Origin: Halopseudomonas litoralis
GTDB taxonomy: Bacteria > Pseudomonadota > Gammaproteobacteria > Pseudomonadales > Pseudomonadaceae
NCBI RefSeq assembly: GCF_900105005.1
Contig: NZ_LT629748.1
Coordinates: 1,798,001-1,862,000, forward strand
Reading direction: 5' to 3'
Length of the DNA: 64,000 bases
In this document: in pieces, positions 28,553 through 38,714 of the stretch
How the letters are laid out: each line of letters begins with the position of its first letter
How positions within the stretch are numbered: the first letter of the stretch is position 1
Made by a program: the position numbers and the translations under genes
The notes under the pieces: generated by a model
The model's input: the letters and a program-made list of their open reading frames with translations, nothing else
Told to the model about the DNA's origin: nothing
Database searches by the model: none

Positions 28553-29394
28553 CTTAAAACCTGCTTTGCCAAGGTTTGGATAACCCGTGTGTGAGGCCCG
28601 ACAGACCACTGCCTGTCTTCCAGCGCGACTACCGGCCAGACACCGAAAACGCTGTTGCAGCAGAATACTTCCGCGCTGCGCAGTAGCTCGTCACGGCTGA
28701 TTGTCCGCTGTACCACACCCTCCCCCATCCCATCCAGATTCTCAACCAGAAAGTCCCGCATGACGCCTCGTACCCCACACTGGTCGAGCGCAGGCGTCAG
28801 CCAGCAATCATCCAGGCGGACAAAGAGATTGCTCATGGTGCCTTCAATCGGGTTGCCGGCGAGATCGCAGACCAACCCCTCGGCATAAGCAGCACCTTGC
28901 CACTCGCTGCGCGCCAGGACCTGCTCCAGTCGATTGAGATGCTTGATTCCGGCCAGCAGGGGCTGATTGCCCAAACGGGTCATGCAGGGATAGAGGCGGA
29001 TGCCCTGCTCGGCATGCTGTGGCGAGTAGGCTGGCAGTGGGGAGGACTGCAGAATCCGCGTAAGCTCTGGCTGCGGCGGCATGGCATAACCACGCAGGGA
29101 CTCGCCCCGCGTGATCGTCAGCTTGATGAGCCCATCGCCGATCTGCTTCGCCAGTTGCTCGATTTCGCTACGGATCAGTGTCAGATCCAAAGGCAGGCGC
29201 AAGACCTGCGCGCCCCTGGCCAGACGCCGGAAATGATAGTCCGACAGCGGTGACGTGCCGCGGCGAACCTGAATGGTCTCAAACAACCCATCACCGTAGG
29301 CCAGGCCGCGATCCCGCACCGAAACGAGGCTGGCCGGTACACCATTGACCAGACAGTCGGTTACGGTAGGTGCGGCCTTCCCGGTGATGTTCAT
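28549..29394 (-). CDS. pabC: Aminodeoxychorismate lyase
   Basis: 281 residues, fold-type IV PLP enzyme releasing 4-aminobenzoate from aminodeoxychorismate for folate synthesis. Features: RGLAYGDGLFETIQV, the PLP Lys in LAGIKHLNRLEQVLA, and the glutamate/anion site EGTMSNLFV. The ATG overlaps the fabF stop by one base. The fabF-pabC-mltG-tmk-holB order is the standard gammaproteobacterial cluster. Confidence 0.95.
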
Positions 29395-30632
29395 CAGAGA
29401 CGGCGGAACACCAGGCTGCCGTTTGTGCCACCGAAGCCGAAGGAGTTGGACACCGCTACGTCCAGCTGTCGCGCCTGGGCTTCGTGAGCCACATAATCCA
29501 GATCACAGCCCTCGCCTGGGTTATCCAGGTTGATGGTCGGCGGAGCCACCTGATCGCGCAGCGCCAGAATACTGAAGATGGCTTCAACCGCGCCGGCAGC
29601 GCCCAACAGGTGACCGGTCATGGACTTGGTCGAACTCATGGCCAGCGCCCGAGCATGATCGCCGAATACACTGGCCACTGCGCGGGTTTCAGCCAGGTCA
29701 CCGGCCAGAGTGGAGGTACCGTGAGCATTGATGTAGCCCACCTGCTCAAGCTGCACACCGGCATCACGCAGAGCGTTGCTCATGCACATGGCAGCACCGC
29801 GGCCATCTTCCGGAGGTGCGGTCATATGATAGCCGTCGCCACTCATGCCAAAGCCGATCAGCTCGGCATGGATATGCGCACCACGCGCCTTGGCGTGTTC
29901 ATATTCTTCCAGCACCACAGCGCCGGAGCCGTCGGACAGGACAAAGCCGTCACGCTCGGCGTCCCAGGGACGACTGGCCTTGGTCGGCTCATCATTACGA
30001 GTCGACAGCGCCCGCGCCGCACTGAAACCGCCCAGACCCAGACCGCTGGTTGCCATCTCGGAACCACCGGCAATCATCACGTCCGCTTCGCCATAGGCGA
30101 TGTTGCGCGCCGCCATGCCAATGCTGTGGGTACCCGTGGTGCAAGCGGTAGTCAAGGCGTAGTTGGGACCGCGCAGGCCATACTGGATGGACAGGTAGCC
30201 GGCAACCATGTTAACGATCGAGCCCGGCACAAAGAAGGGCGAAATGCGTCGCGGACCGCTGTTCAACAGCAATTCGTGGTTGCGCTCGATATTGGTCAGA
30301 CCACCGATACCGGAGCCCATGGACACACCGATACGGTCACGATTGTCATCGGTGATATCCAGCCCTGCATCATTCAGTGCCTGAATGCAGGCCGCAATGC
30401 CGTACTGGATGAACAGATCCAGCTTGCGCGCCTCTTTGGCCGACATATAGGGCTCGATATCGAAATCGCGGATCGAACCGCCAAAACGGGTGCCAAACGC
30501 ACTCACGTCCATATGTTCGATAGGGGCGATACCGCTTTGGCCCGCCAAAGCCGCTTGCCAGCTGCTTTCAACCGTATTCCCCAGCGGGGTCAACATGCCC
30601 AGGCCGGTTACCACGACGCGTCTACGCGACAA
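29394..30632 (-). CDS. fabF: Beta-ketoacyl-ACP synthase II
   Basis: 412 residues; condenses malonyl-ACP with acyl-ACP. The catalytic Cys is in [14 protein letters not shown], the two His in [11 protein letters not shown] and [15 protein letters not shown], and Gly-rich [14 protein letters not shown] is near the C-terminus. N-terminus [16 protein letters not shown] is typical. It is separated from acpP by a strong terminator hairpin, so it may have its own promoter or rely on read-through. Confidence 0.97.
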   Translation of the reverse strand: MSRRRVVVTGLGMLTPLGNTVESSWQAALAGQSGIAPIEHMDVSAFGTRFGGSIRDFDIEPYMSAKEARKLDLFIQYGIAACIQALNDAGLDITDDNRDRIGVSMGSGIGGLTNIERNHELLLNSGPRRISPFFVPGSIVNMVAGYLSIQYGLRGPNYALTTACTTGTHSIGMAARNIAYGEADVMIAGGSEMATSGLGLGGFSAARALSTRNDEPTKASRPWDAERDGFVLSDGSGAVVLEEYEHAKARGAHIHAELIGFGMSGDGYHMTAPPEDGRGAAMCMSNALRDAGVQLEQVGYINAHGTSTLAGDLAETRAVASVFGDHARALAMSSTKSMTGHLLGAAGAVEAIFSILALRDQVAPPTINLDNPGEGCDLDYVAHEAQARQLDVAVSNSFGFGGTNGSLVFRRL

Positions 30633-30757
30633 GGGAGACTCCTTAATTCAACATTCGACAGCGGGCTATTGTCCGCATAAAGGGCCGACGCGGCAACTGA
30701 ATGATGCTCACCCGCCAGTCACCAGTTATTACAGAAGTATTCTATAAAGCGAGCACA

Positions 30758-30800
30758 AACAAAAAGACCGCAGCTCTGATACCAGGACTGCGGCCTTTTT
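30758..30800. terminator. Bidirectional-looking terminator between acpP and fabF
   Basis: GACCGCAG (30766-30773) and CTGCGGCC (30788-30795), flanked by AAAAA and TTTTT on either side; on the minus strand it ends acpP with TCTTTTTGTTTG. Confidence 0.85.
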
Positions 30801-30822
30801 GATCTGCAAACAGACTGCGTGA

Positions 30823-31059
30823 TTACTTCTGAGCGGAGTTCACGTAGTTGATTGCTTCCTGCACGGTGGTGATCTTCTCGGCTTCTTCATCCGGAATTTC
30901 GGTCTCGAATTCTTCTTCGAGGGCCATCACCAGCTCAACGGTGTCAAGGGAGTCAGCGCCAAGATCTTCAACAAAGGAAGCACTGTTGGTTACTTCATCT
31001 TCTTTGACGCCGAGCTGCTCGGCAACGATTTTCTTGACGCGTTCTTCGATGGTACTCAT
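30823..31059 (-). CDS. acpP: Acyl carrier protein
   Basis: 78 residues, very acidic; the phosphopantetheine Ser is in [15 protein letters not shown] (about residue 37). Central carrier of fatty-acid and lipid A acyl chains. It has its own predicted promoter and a strong terminator, consistent with very high expression. Confidence 0.98.
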   Translation of the reverse strand: MSTIEERVKKIVAEQLGVKEDEVTNSASFVEDLGADSLDTVELVMALEEEFETEIPDEEAEKITTVQEAINYVNSAQK

Positions 31060-31111
31060 ACCTTGTTCTCACTCCTGATTTTGCAGTTCCGATAAGCCGG
31101 ACTGCGGGTAG

Positions 31112-31139
31112 TTTATAGAAAGAATTCCCGAGATTTCAA
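31112..31139 (-). promoter_or_regulatory. Sigma-70 promoter of acpP
   Basis: Minus strand TTGAAA (31139-31134), 16-bp spacer, TATAAA (31117-31112); about 45 nt leader to acpP. Confidence 0.65.
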
Positions 31140-31241
31140 GCTGGAAATGCTTCTGTGTCAAAATGGCCCGGTCCGAACGCTCTGCGTCGGGCCGGATTTC
31201 CACCAGATAGATCCATCATTCACCCGCAGGCGGATGATGGT

Positions 31242-31985
31242 TTATCCCATGAACATACCGCCATTGACCGGAATAGTTGCTCCGGTAATGTATCCAGCCG
31301 GCTCACCGGCAAGAAACGCTACCACTGCGGCAATTTCCTCGGCCTGGCCGAGACGCCCCAATGGAATCTGCTCAAGCATGACTGAACGCTGATTGTCGTT
31401 CAGGGCACGCGTCATGTCCGTATCAATGAATCCAGGCGCCACCGCATTCACGGTGATACCCCGCGAACCGACCTCACGGGCCAGTGCACGCGCAAAACCC
31501 TCCATGCCCGCCTTGGCTGCAGCATAGTTGGATTGTCCCCCATTGCCCATACCGGCGACAACGGAACTGATGCAGATGATACGCCCCCAACGGGCTTTGG
31601 TCATGCCGCGCAATACCGCCTTGGACAGACGGTAAACCGAGCCCAGGTTGGTGCTGATCACATCATCCCACTCATCATCTTTCATCCGCATAAGCAGATT
31701 ATCAGCGGTGATACCGGCATTATTGACCAAGATGGCTGGCGCAGCGAAATCCGCAGCAATGCGCTCAAGCACCTCGGAAACCGATGCCGGGTCACGCACA
31801 TCCAGCTTCATGCCAGTACCTTGATAACCCGCCGCAGTCAGTTTCTCGGCAATGGATTGTGCACCGGATTCACTGGTAGCGGTACCGATGACGATAGCGC
31901 CCTGGGCTGCCAGAGCATGGGCGATGGCCTGACCGATCCCCCGACTGGCGCCGGTAACCAGCGCTACTTTTCCTTCCAGACTCAT
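31242..31985 (-). CDS. fabG: 3-oxoacyl-ACP reductase
   Basis: 247 residues, NADPH-dependent short-chain dehydrogenase. NADP loop VALVTGASRGIGQAIA, NNAG motif LVNNAGITADNLLMRM, catalytic Ser and YxxxK in CISSVVAGMGNGGQSNYAAAKAGMEGF, and PGFIDTDMT. AAGGAG is 7 nt before the ATG at 31985. The frame extends to 32024 inside fabD, without a site. It reduces the FabF/FabB product. Confidence 0.97.
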   Translation of the reverse strand: MSLEGKVALVTGASRGIGQAIAHALAAQGAIVIGTATSESGAQSIAEKLTAAGYQGTGMKLDVRDPASVSEVLERIAADFAAPAILVNNAGITADNLLMRMKDDEWDDVISTNLGSVYRLSKAVLRGMTKARWGRIICISSVVAGMGNGGQSNYAAAKAGMEGFARALAREVGSRGITVNAVAPGFIDTDMTRALNDNQRSVMLEQIPLGRLGQAEEIAAVVAFLAGEPAGYITGATIPVNGGMFMG

Positions 31986-31986
31986 A

Positions 31987-32934
31987 TCAAACTCCTTGGG
32001 CAAACCGGGCAGCCGCGGCAGCAAAGCCGTCCGCAGTGTCCAGATTGTGAGTGGCGACGCCCTTGGCGCAGCGCTTGTTCAGGCCCGACAACACCTTGCC
32101 GGGTCCGCATTCGACCAGGTCGGTGACGCCCTGGCCAGCGATGTATTCAATGCTCTCCACCCAGCGAACGGGGCTGTACAACTGCTCAACCAACTGCTGG
32201 CGCAGCGCGTCGAGATCCGCTGCCGGTCGGGCCGTTACGTTCTGCACCAGGGTGATATCCGGCTGCTGCCAGCTCAGCTGGGAAAAGTCCTGCGCCAACT
32301 GCTCGGCCGCCGGCCTCATCAATGCACAATGCGACGGCACACTGACGGGGAGCGCGATCGCGCGCTTGGCACCGGCATTCTTGCAGGCTTCGGTCGCACG
32401 CTGCACCGCGGCCGCCTGACCAGCAATAACGACCTGGCCCGGCGCGTTGAAGTTAACCGCACTGACCACCTCACCCTGCGCCGCCTCACTGCATAGCTGG
32501 ATAATCTGCTCATCAGCCAGCCCGAGAATGGCCGCCATGCCACCCTCACCTTCCGCCACCGCCTGCTGCATCAACTGACCACGACGCTCAACCAGACGCA
32601 GCGCATCAGCAAAGCCGATGACACCGGCGGCGACCAGCGCGGAATACTCGCCCAGGCTGTGACCGGCAACATACGCCGGACGCGCATCACTATGGGCCAA
32701 CCACAGGCGCCACAATGCAATGGAGGCCGCCAGTATCGCCGGCTGGGTACGGTCGGTCCGGTTCAGCTCGGCCTCCGGACCGTTCAGGCAAAGTTGCCAC
32801 AGGTCGTAGCCCAGCGCATCAGCGGCCTCGACAAAGGTGTCGCCAATCAGGCTGTGCTGCTCGGCCAGACCGGCCAGCATGCCGACAGCCTGCGACCCTT
32901 GTCCGGGAAATACGAAAGCGAGGGTTTGAGTCAT
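31987..32934 (-). CDS. fabD: Malonyl-CoA:ACP transacylase
   Basis: 315 residues. FVFPGQGSQAVGM at the start, nucleophile Ser in AGHSLGEYSALVAAG, catalytic His in SVPSHCALM, and the Gln/Arg contacts in LVERRGQLMQQAV. Supplies malonyl-ACP. GGAAGG precedes the ATG. The gene lies immediately upstream of fabG. Confidence 0.97.
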   Translation of the reverse strand: MTQTLAFVFPGQGSQAVGMLAGLAEQHSLIGDTFVEAADALGYDLWQLCLNGPEAELNRTDRTQPAILAASIALWRLWLAHSDARPAYVAGHSLGEYSALVAAGVIGFADALRLVERRGQLMQQAVAEGEGGMAAILGLADEQIIQLCSEAAQGEVVSAVNFNAPGQVVIAGQAAAVQRATEACKNAGAKRAIALPVSVPSHCALMRPAAEQLAQDFSQLSWQQPDITLVQNVTARPAADLDALRQQLVEQLYSPVRWVESIEYIAGQGVTDLVECGPGKVLSGLNKRCAKGVATHNLDTADGFAAAAARFAQGV

Positions 32935-33000
32935 GCAACCTTCCTCATTTATTTATTGATGGAAACAATTCGTCTTAGGATGACCACATGGTCACACAGG

Positions 33001-34023
33001 TCACAACAAGTCGCTACGACAACGCACCAACCGCTCGGCGATACGTTGCGGCATATCTGATTGACAGGCCCGCACAGCCTGCGCGATGGCAACCTCCAAC
33101 GCATACTGGTCCGCGTTGCCGTGGCTTTTGACCACTACGCCTTGCAGGCCGAGCAGAACAGCGCCATTGTAGCGGTCGGGATCAAGGCGCTCGCCCATCG
33201 GCTTCAGCGCCCGCCGTAGCAGAGGACCCAACAGGCGCAATATGAAGTTGCCCGACAGCGCACGCCCCAACTCGGCTTGCATATAACTTGCCAATCCTTC
33301 ACTGGCCTTGAGCAACACGTTGCCGACGAAGCCATCGCAGACCACCACATCGGCACGATCCTGAAACAACTCATGACCTTCTATATGGCCAATGTAGTTC
33401 AGTGTTCGGCTGTCACGCAGCAATTCCGAGACCTCGCGCACCCGCAACGACCCCTTGTTGATTTCGCCGCCGATATTCAGCAATCCAACCCGCGGCTGCT
33501 GAATATCGGTCAGCTCGGCCACCGCTTCCGAGCCCATCACGGCAAACTCGAACAACTGCCGTGCCGAGCAATCCACATTCGCTCCGAGATCCAGCACATG
33601 GCAGAATTTTCCGGCTACCGGCAAAGCGGCCATGATCGCTGGACGCTGAATCCCGTCCACCGTACCCAGCAGGGTTTTCGACAGGACCATGAGCGCACCG
33701 GTATTGCCGGCACTCAGGCAGCCATCCGCCACACCGTCACGCACCTGCTCGATAGCCACACGCATGGAGGCATCGCGCTTATTGCGCAGCACACTGGCAG
33801 GTAGGTCGTTGGCGAGAATGGTTTCGGAAGTGTGAACAAAGCTGATACGGTCGCCAGGAAGGCGGTGCTTCTGACAGAGACTGGTCATGGGCTCGGGCGA
33901 ACCAACCAGCACGACGCTCAACCCGGGAATCTGCTGAAGGCAGCGGGCGACGGCGGGAATAATGCAACGGGGACCGAAGTCCCCGCCCATCACATCAATC
34001 GCTAAACGGACTGACGTGGACAA
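33001..34023 (-). CDS. plsX: PlsX, phosphate acyltransferase
   Basis: 340 residues; makes acyl-phosphate from acyl-ACP for phospholipid synthesis. VRLAIDVMGGDFGPRCIIPAV, SAGNTGALMVLSKTLLG, CDGFVGNVLLKASEGLA are family blocks. The first codon is TTG (34023), three bases after the rpmF stop; the N-terminal alignment of the family supports it, since the next ATG falls within the conserved DVMGGD motif. Confidence 0.94.
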   Translation of the reverse strand: MSTSVRLAIDVMGGDFGPRCIIPAVARCLQQIPGLSVVLVGSPEPMTSLCQKHRLPGDRISFVHTSETILANDLPASVLRNKRDASMRVAIEQVRDGVADGCLSAGNTGALMVLSKTLLGTVDGIQRPAIMAALPVAGKFCHVLDLGANVDCSARQLFEFAVMGSEAVAELTDIQQPRVGLLNIGGEINKGSLRVREVSELLRDSRTLNYIGHIEGHELFQDRADVVVCDGFVGNVLLKASEGLASYMQAELGRALSGNFILRLLGPLLRRALKPMGERLDPDRYNGAVLLGLQGVVVKSHGNADQYALEVAIAQAVRACQSDMPQRIAERLVRCRSDLL

Positions 34024-34026
34024 GAC

Positions 34027-34209
34027 TTATTCGTCGTTGTCCTTGTTGACCACCTGGCGGCCACGATAGAAGCCGTCCGGGGACACGTGGTGACGAAGGT
34101 GAGTCTCGCCGGTAGTTTGATCTACGGACAGAGCCGCCGAGGTCAGTGCGTCGTGCGAACGACGCATACCACGTGCGGAACGAGACTTTTTGTTCTGCTG
34201 TACAGCCAT
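34027..34209 (-). CDS. rpmF: 50S ribosomal protein L32
   Basis: 60 residues, [22 protein letters not shown]..., as in gammaproteobacteria. The zinc-finger cysteines of some L32 forms are absent, so this is the zinc-independent type. The yceD-rpmF-plsX order is conserved. Confidence 0.97.
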   Translation of the reverse strand: MAVQQNKKSRSARGMRRSHDALTSAALSVDQTTGETHLRHHVSPDGFYRGRQVVNKDNDE

Positions 34210-34228
34210 GACTTTAAGCTCCTAAGCT

Positions 34229-34750
34229 TCAGGTATCACGTTTCAACTTGGCCAACACACTGAAGGGGTTGGGCTTTTCAGCTTCTTCCTCAGGCTCCGC
34301 CGTATCAGGCTGGTAGCCTGGCGGGTGCTGACATGTTTGCATCGGATGCATCGGCACTGCTGGCAATGCCAGCAGCAGTTCATCTTCGATCAGCGCGTGC
34401 AGATCGAGTGCCTCGTCATCCACAATAACCGGTTCATAATGGCGGGGCAGATTTTTCGCCGCCTCGTCACTCGTTACAAAACCCACATCACAATCGGTAT
34501 CCAGCGTCAGTACGACCTGATCAAGACAACGCTGACAAATCTGCGCAACCTCGACCTGGTAATGCCCGTGCATGGTGTTGATTCCCTGCTCGTCCCGCAC
34601 GAATGCGAGCTCCACCTGAACATCTCCGGCAGGAGCGTCAAGCAAGGCGCTGAGACGGGGCATGTTGGCGGTGGGCACAGTCCCTTTCAGAACGATTTCA
34701 CGGTCAACCAGCCGACGTGGCTCTATGTGTGCAGGTATGGGGTCAGACAT
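34229..34750 (-). CDS. yceD: YceD/DUF177 family protein (23S rRNA accumulation protein)
   Basis: 173 residues. The central CQRCLDQVVLTLD (CxxC) and DLHALIEDELLLALPAVPMH are DUF177 signatures. YceD in E. coli and plants is needed for 23S rRNA accumulation; it is co-transcribed with rpmF. Divergent from maf, with a 124-bp shared promoter region. Confidence 0.92.
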   Translation of the reverse strand: MSDPIPAHIEPRRLVDREIVLKGTVPTANMPRLSALLDAPAGDVQVELAFVRDEQGINTMHGHYQVEVAQICQRCLDQVVLTLDTDCDVGFVTSDEAAKNLPRHYEPVIVDDEALDLHALIEDELLLALPAVPMHPMQTCQHPPGYQPDTAEPEEEAEKPNPFSVLAKLKRDT

Positions 34751-34874
34751 AAGCGCGCAATTCTAGGCACCACGGGGGCTGCTGTCAAAACTATTTGATG
34801 AATAAACCACAGTCTCGGCACCGCCGGGACGGATGAGGCTAGAATAACCCCATTTCCTACCCAAGGACCACAAG

Positions 34875-35453
34875 ATGAGCAATCTGGTTCTCGCCTCCAG
34901 CTCTCCCTATCGACGCGCCCTGATCGAGCGCCTCGGCCTGCCTTTTCAACACGCTGCACCCGATGTGGACGAAACACCGCGAGTCGGCGAAACACCGACG
35001 CAACTCACGCTGCGCCTGGCGCTGGACAAAGCGCGCGCCCTGGCAGATCGCTTCACCAGCCACCTCATCATAGGGTCGGACCAGGTACTGCTACTCGATG
35101 GCCAGCCGGTCAGCAAGCCAGGCGACCATGCCAGCGCACGGGATCAACTCAGGCGCTGCAGCGGCCGCAACGTACAATTCACCACCTCCCTGTGCCTGCT
35201 CAACAGTGCCACCGGCCAGTATCAACTGACCAGCGAGCCCTTCAGCGTCAGCTTCCGCGAGCTGGATGACGCCAGCATCGAGCGCTACCTGGAGCGCGAG
35301 AAGCCCTATGACTGCGCCGGCAGCTTCAAGGCAGAGGGATTGGGCATATCACTGTTCCGCGCCCTGCAAGGCGACGACCCGAACAGCTTGATCGGACTAC
35401 CGCTGATCAGGCTATGCGAGATGCTGCGCAATGAAGGTCTGCAACTCCCCTAA
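34875..35453 (+). CDS. maf: Maf-like nucleotide pyrophosphatase (YceF type)
   Basis: 192 residues: NLVLASSSPYRRALIERLGLPF, then LIIGSDQVLLLDG and DCAGSFKAEGLGISLF. Maf/YceF proteins hydrolyse modified NTPs such as m7GTP. AAGGA is 8 nt before the ATG. Located beside yceD as in PA2972 (from memory). Convergent with sppA. Confidence 0.93.
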   Translation: MSNLVLASSSPYRRALIERLGLPFQHAAPDVDETPRVGETPTQLTLRLALDKARALADRFTSHLIIGSDQVLLLDGQPVSKPGDHASARDQLRRCSGRNVQFTTSLCLLNSATGQYQLTSEPFSVSFRELDDASIERYLEREKPYDCAGSFKAEGLGISLFRALQGDDPNSLIGLPLIRLCEMLRNEGLQLP

Positions 35454-35524
35454 AACACCTCGGGTGGTCGAGCATCCGCTCGACGACAGGCTTCGGCCCG
35501 TCGGAAACAGGTGTGCGCAGGCTT

Positions 35525-36526
35525 TTATTGCAGTGTCGGCGCCGTCAGCCCCAGATGAGTGGCCAGGGTATTACCGATACTGGTGCCCAACTGGCGTGAG
35601 AAGCGCTGGAATGGCGACTCGCGGTGGGTAAAGTCGACCAGCTCTTCGGTGCCGACAATATCCCGCGCCACTGCCGAGGCACTGGATAAACCATCGATCA
35701 GCCCCAACTCCAGCGCCTGCTCTCCCGACCACACCAGCCCGCTGAACATATCCGGATGCTCCTGCAGCCGATCGCCCCGGCCCTTTCTGACCTGATCAAT
35801 GAATTGCTGATGGGTAGTCTGCAACACGGTCTGCCAGAACTCGCGCTCATCCTGGCGCTCCGGCTGGAAGGGATCGAGAAAGGCCTTGTGCTCGCCGGCA
35901 GTGTAGGTGCGCCGCTCAACACCCAGCTTGTCCAGCGTCTCGACAAACCCGAAGCCAGCTGCAGTCACGCCAATGGAACCGACCAAACTGGCCTTGTCGG
36001 CATAAATCTCATCAGCTGCGGCAGCTATATAATAGGCACCCGAGGCACCGATATCAGCGATCACCGCGTAGACCTTGATGTCCGGATGCAAGGCGCGCAA
36101 CCGTTGAATCTCGTCGTAAACGTAGCCTGACTGTACCGGACTACCCCCCGGACTATTGATGCGCAGCACCACCCCACGGGTCTGCTCATCCTTGAAGGCG
36201 CGACGCAAACTGGTGACCAGATTATCTGCACTGGCCTCCTGCTTGTCGGCAATGGTCCCGCGCACCTCGATCAATGCAGTATGCGGCTTGCCGGTGGCCG
36301 CGCCGCTGTCCAGGCCGGCAAAAGGCGAGAACATGAACAGCATGCCGAGCAGGTAGAGAAACGTCAGACTCTTGAAAAAAATCCCCCACCGTCGCGAACG
36401 CCGCTGCTCCTGTACCGATGCCAGCAGGGTTTTCTCCAACAACTCCCAGGCCTTTCTGTCTTCCTTTTGCGCCTTGATCTCGCTGCGCTCAACCATAGGC
36501 GCCTCAGTCCATTTATCCTGCTGCAT
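35525..36526 (-). CDS. sppA: SppA, signal peptide peptidase (S49, short form)
   Basis: 333 residues. A cytoplasmic tail is followed by one membrane segment (WGIFFKSLTFLYLLGMLFMFSPF, about 48-70) and a single S49 domain: LRINSPGGSPVQSGYVYDEIQRL, IGASGAYYIAAAADEIYADKASLVGSIGV (nucleophile Ser in the latter). The Lys partner comes from the second half, as in the homo-oligomeric short SppA. Degrades leftover signal peptides. GGGAG precedes the ATG at 36526. Confidence 0.93.
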   Translation of the reverse strand: MQQDKWTEAPMVERSEIKAQKEDRKAWELLEKTLLASVQEQRRSRRWGIFFKSLTFLYLLGMLFMFSPFAGLDSGAATGKPHTALIEVRGTIADKQEASADNLVTSLRRAFKDEQTRGVVLRINSPGGSPVQSGYVYDEIQRLRALHPDIKVYAVIADIGASGAYYIAAAADEIYADKASLVGSIGVTAAGFGFVETLDKLGVERRTYTAGEHKAFLDPFQPERQDEREFWQTVLQTTHQQFIDQVRKGRGDRLQEHPDMFSGLVWSGEQALELGLIDGLSSASAVARDIVGTEELVDFTHRESPFQRFSRQLGTSIGNTLATHLGLTAPTLQ

Positions 36527-36529
36527 CCA

Positions 36530-37204
36530 TTATGCTCCCGCTAATTGACTGGATCTGAACCGGGGCAAGGCCCAGCCGTGAAATTCATCGAACGAATCGA
36601 CACAATGCACCGGACGGCAACGCAGCAGCTGCGCATGGGTCATCGCTCCGTAGGTAACCGCCACCGGGCACACACCCGCATTGTGCCCCATACGAATATC
36701 AAACTCGCTATCGCCAACCATGCAGGTGTCAGCAGGCGTTACCCCCAGCTCAGCGAGAATCTCCTCGATCATCATCGGATGCGGCTTGCCGGCGGTTTCG
36801 TCAGCGCAGCGAGTAATATCGAAATAATCTTCCAGGCCATGCGAGGCCAGCATGCGATCCAGCCCCCGACGCGCCTTGCCCGTTGCGACCGCCAGATGGA
36901 ATCCGCGGGCGCGCAAAGCCTCCAGAGCCACTCCTACACCATCGAAGAGCGGCGAAGGATCACGCTCCAGCGCCAGATAGTTATCAGCGTAGGCCTCGAT
37001 CAGCCGGCCCGACAGAAGCGGGTCGAGGATATCCGGATAGAGCACCGTAACGGCATCCGGCAATGCCAGGCCAATGATATCGCGCACCTCACGCGCGGAG
37101 CGCACGGGCAGGTCGACATCCACCGCGGCACGCTGCATGGCGAAGACAATATTATCGATGGAGTTGGCCAAGGTGCCGTCCCAATCAAAAATCAGGGTAT
37201 TCAT
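36530..37204 (-). CDS. HAD-IA family hydrolase (phosphoglycolate phosphatase-like)
   Basis: 224 residues from the ATG at 37204 (AAGGAC upstream; the frame to 37366 overlaps rluC). Motif I NTLIFDWDGTLANSID, motif II LAVATGKARRGL, motif III GKPHPMMI, motif IV CMVGDSEFDIRMGHNAG. Probably a small-molecule phosphatase; located between rluC and sppA as in PA2974 (from memory). Confidence 0.92.
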   Translation of the reverse strand: MNTLIFDWDGTLANSIDNIVFAMQRAAVDVDLPVRSAREVRDIIGLALPDAVTVLYPDILDPLLSGRLIEAYADNYLALERDPSPLFDGVGVALEALRARGFHLAVATGKARRGLDRMLASHGLEDYFDITRCADETAGKPHPMMIEEILAELGVTPADTCMVGDSEFDIRMGHNAGVCPVAVTYGAMTHAQLLRCRPVHCVDSFDEFHGWALPRFRSSQLAGA

Positions 37205-37205
37205 A

Positions 37206-38177
37206 TCAGTCCTTATCCAGCTGGCGCAGCGTGCGATCCCAGACTTCGCCAGGCTCGGCAGCGACCTGCAACCGCCCCCCTTCCGGCAAGGAAGACTCGA
37301 GGGATACCGCATGCAAAAACAACCGCTTACCGCCTTTTTCTCGAATGATTCTGGAAAACTCATCATCCCCGTATTTGGGGTCGCCAGCTATCGGATGACC
37401 TGCATGACGGGCATGGACCCTGATCTGATGGGTTCGCCCGGTGATCGGACGCGCCTCTACCAGCGTCGCAAAGTCGCCGAAGCGCTGCACAACGCGAAAT
37501 TCGGTCAGCGACTCCTTGCCCTCCGGATTGACCTCGACCATGCGCTCGCCGGAGCGCAGATTGTTTTTCAGCAGCGGTGCATGCACCTTCTTTACCGTCG
37601 CCGGCCAGCGCCCGCGTACCAGCGCCAGATAACATTTGGTGACACCCTTGCCCGCTCCATCGCCCCGCAACTCCGCATGCAGATGGCGCAACATGCTGCG
37701 CTTCTTGGCGATCATCAGACACCCGGAGGTATCCCGGTCCAACCGATGCACCAACTCCAGCTGCTGGGAGTCGGGGCGCAACTGGCGCATTGCCTCGATA
37801 ACCCCGAAATTCAGCCCGCTGCCACCATGCACAGCCAGGCCGGCCGGCTTGTTGACCACAATCAGTCCCTTGTCTTCGTAGAGGATACTGCTTTCCAGCG
37901 CATTGAGAATGCCCTGACCTACCAGTGCCGGCTCATCTGGCTGCGGCAGACGCACAGGCGGAATACGGATACTGTCGCCCGCCTGCAAGCGATATTCAGG
38001 CTTGATGCGCCCCTTGTTCACACGCACCTCACCCTTGCGCAGAATGCGATAGATGAGCGTACGCGGCGCCCCCTTGAGGCGGGTCAGCAAATAATTGTCG
38101 ATTCGCTGACCGGCCTGGTCTTCTGTGATCAGGTCGGTCTGCACGGTAGCGGAGATAACGGATTGTTCGATTTTCAT
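37206..38177 (-). CDS. rluC: RluC, 23S rRNA pseudouridine synthase
   Basis: 323 residues from the ATG at 38177. An S4 RNA-binding domain ([34 protein letters not shown]) is followed by the RluA/RluC catalytic domain with [15 protein letters not shown], whose Asp is catalytic, and [24 protein letters not shown]. Modifies 955/2504/2580 (E. coli numbering). Alternative ATGs at 38192 and 38249 lack ribosome sites. Divergent from rne, as usual. Confidence 0.94.
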   Translation of the reverse strand: MKIEQSVISATVQTDLITEDQAGQRIDNYLLTRLKGAPRTLIYRILRKGEVRVNKGRIKPEYRLQAGDSIRIPPVRLPQPDEPALVGQGILNALESSILYEDKGLIVVNKPAGLAVHGGSGLNFGVIEAMRQLRPDSQQLELVHRLDRDTSGCLMIAKKRSMLRHLHAELRGDGAGKGVTKCYLALVRGRWPATVKKVHAPLLKNNLRSGERMVEVNPEGKESLTEFRVVQRFGDFATLVEARPITGRTHQIRVHARHAGHPIAGDPKYGDDEFSRIIREKGGKRLFLHAVSLESSLPEGGRLQVAAEPGEVWDRTLRQLDKD

Positions 38178-38204
38178 CGGCGCATGATACATTTTTTCAT
38201 GCAA

Positions 38205-38233
38205 TTGAAGCACTTGATTAATACTGCTATAGT
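38205..38233 (+). promoter_or_regulatory. Sigma-70 promoter of rne
   Basis: TTGAAG (38205-38210), 17-bp spacer, TATAGT (38228-38233); start expected near 38240. Confidence 0.7.
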
Positions 38234-38239
38234 CCGACG

Positions 38240-38714
38240 AGCTGCGCAAAAGGCAGCTGGAGAACAGAAGCAGTCGAAGCGATTGCCGGCACTCCCAGAA
38301 ACATTGATGTAGAGCCTTCGCCAGGCAGGAAAAGCACCGCCGGCGAACCTCGATAAAACACGCTGCAGGCCACAGGCCGGCAGAATATCAACCCGCTCCC
38401 CCGGAAGACGACGAGCGGCACCGATTCAGATGGGCAAGTGATTAGGTGGAGATGCACAGCTTCAGGATGATGTGACGAGCGCTGACACTTGCAATTATGT
38501 GTGTCCCCGTCCCCAGTCCGGCTGATTCCTCCCTAAAAGTTAAGTTTCTCTGTACTCGCCATAACAGACTGAACTGCTGTTGCCCGACGGCACGGCAATT
38601 TTGAATTCTGAACAAGGGCAAGGTTGGCCCAAGCAGAAACACGCCTGACACCTAACGGAAGAATCAGGTGCCGTACTCGTGTTCCGGAAAGCATTGGAAA
38701 CACAACGGTACTTC
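38240..38714 (+). promoter_or_regulatory. Long 5' leader of rne
   Basis: About 475 nt between the predicted start and the rne ATG with no credible gene. In E. coli the rne leader is about 360 nt and RNase E binds it to limit its own synthesis; this leader could do the same. A short inverted repeat (GACACCT...ATCAGGTG, about 38646-38671) lies near the 3' end. No clear riboswitch seen. Confidence 0.55.

Noticed and set aside
29484..30680. 398-codon frame antisense to fabF
   Set aside because: Shadow of a highly conserved gene.
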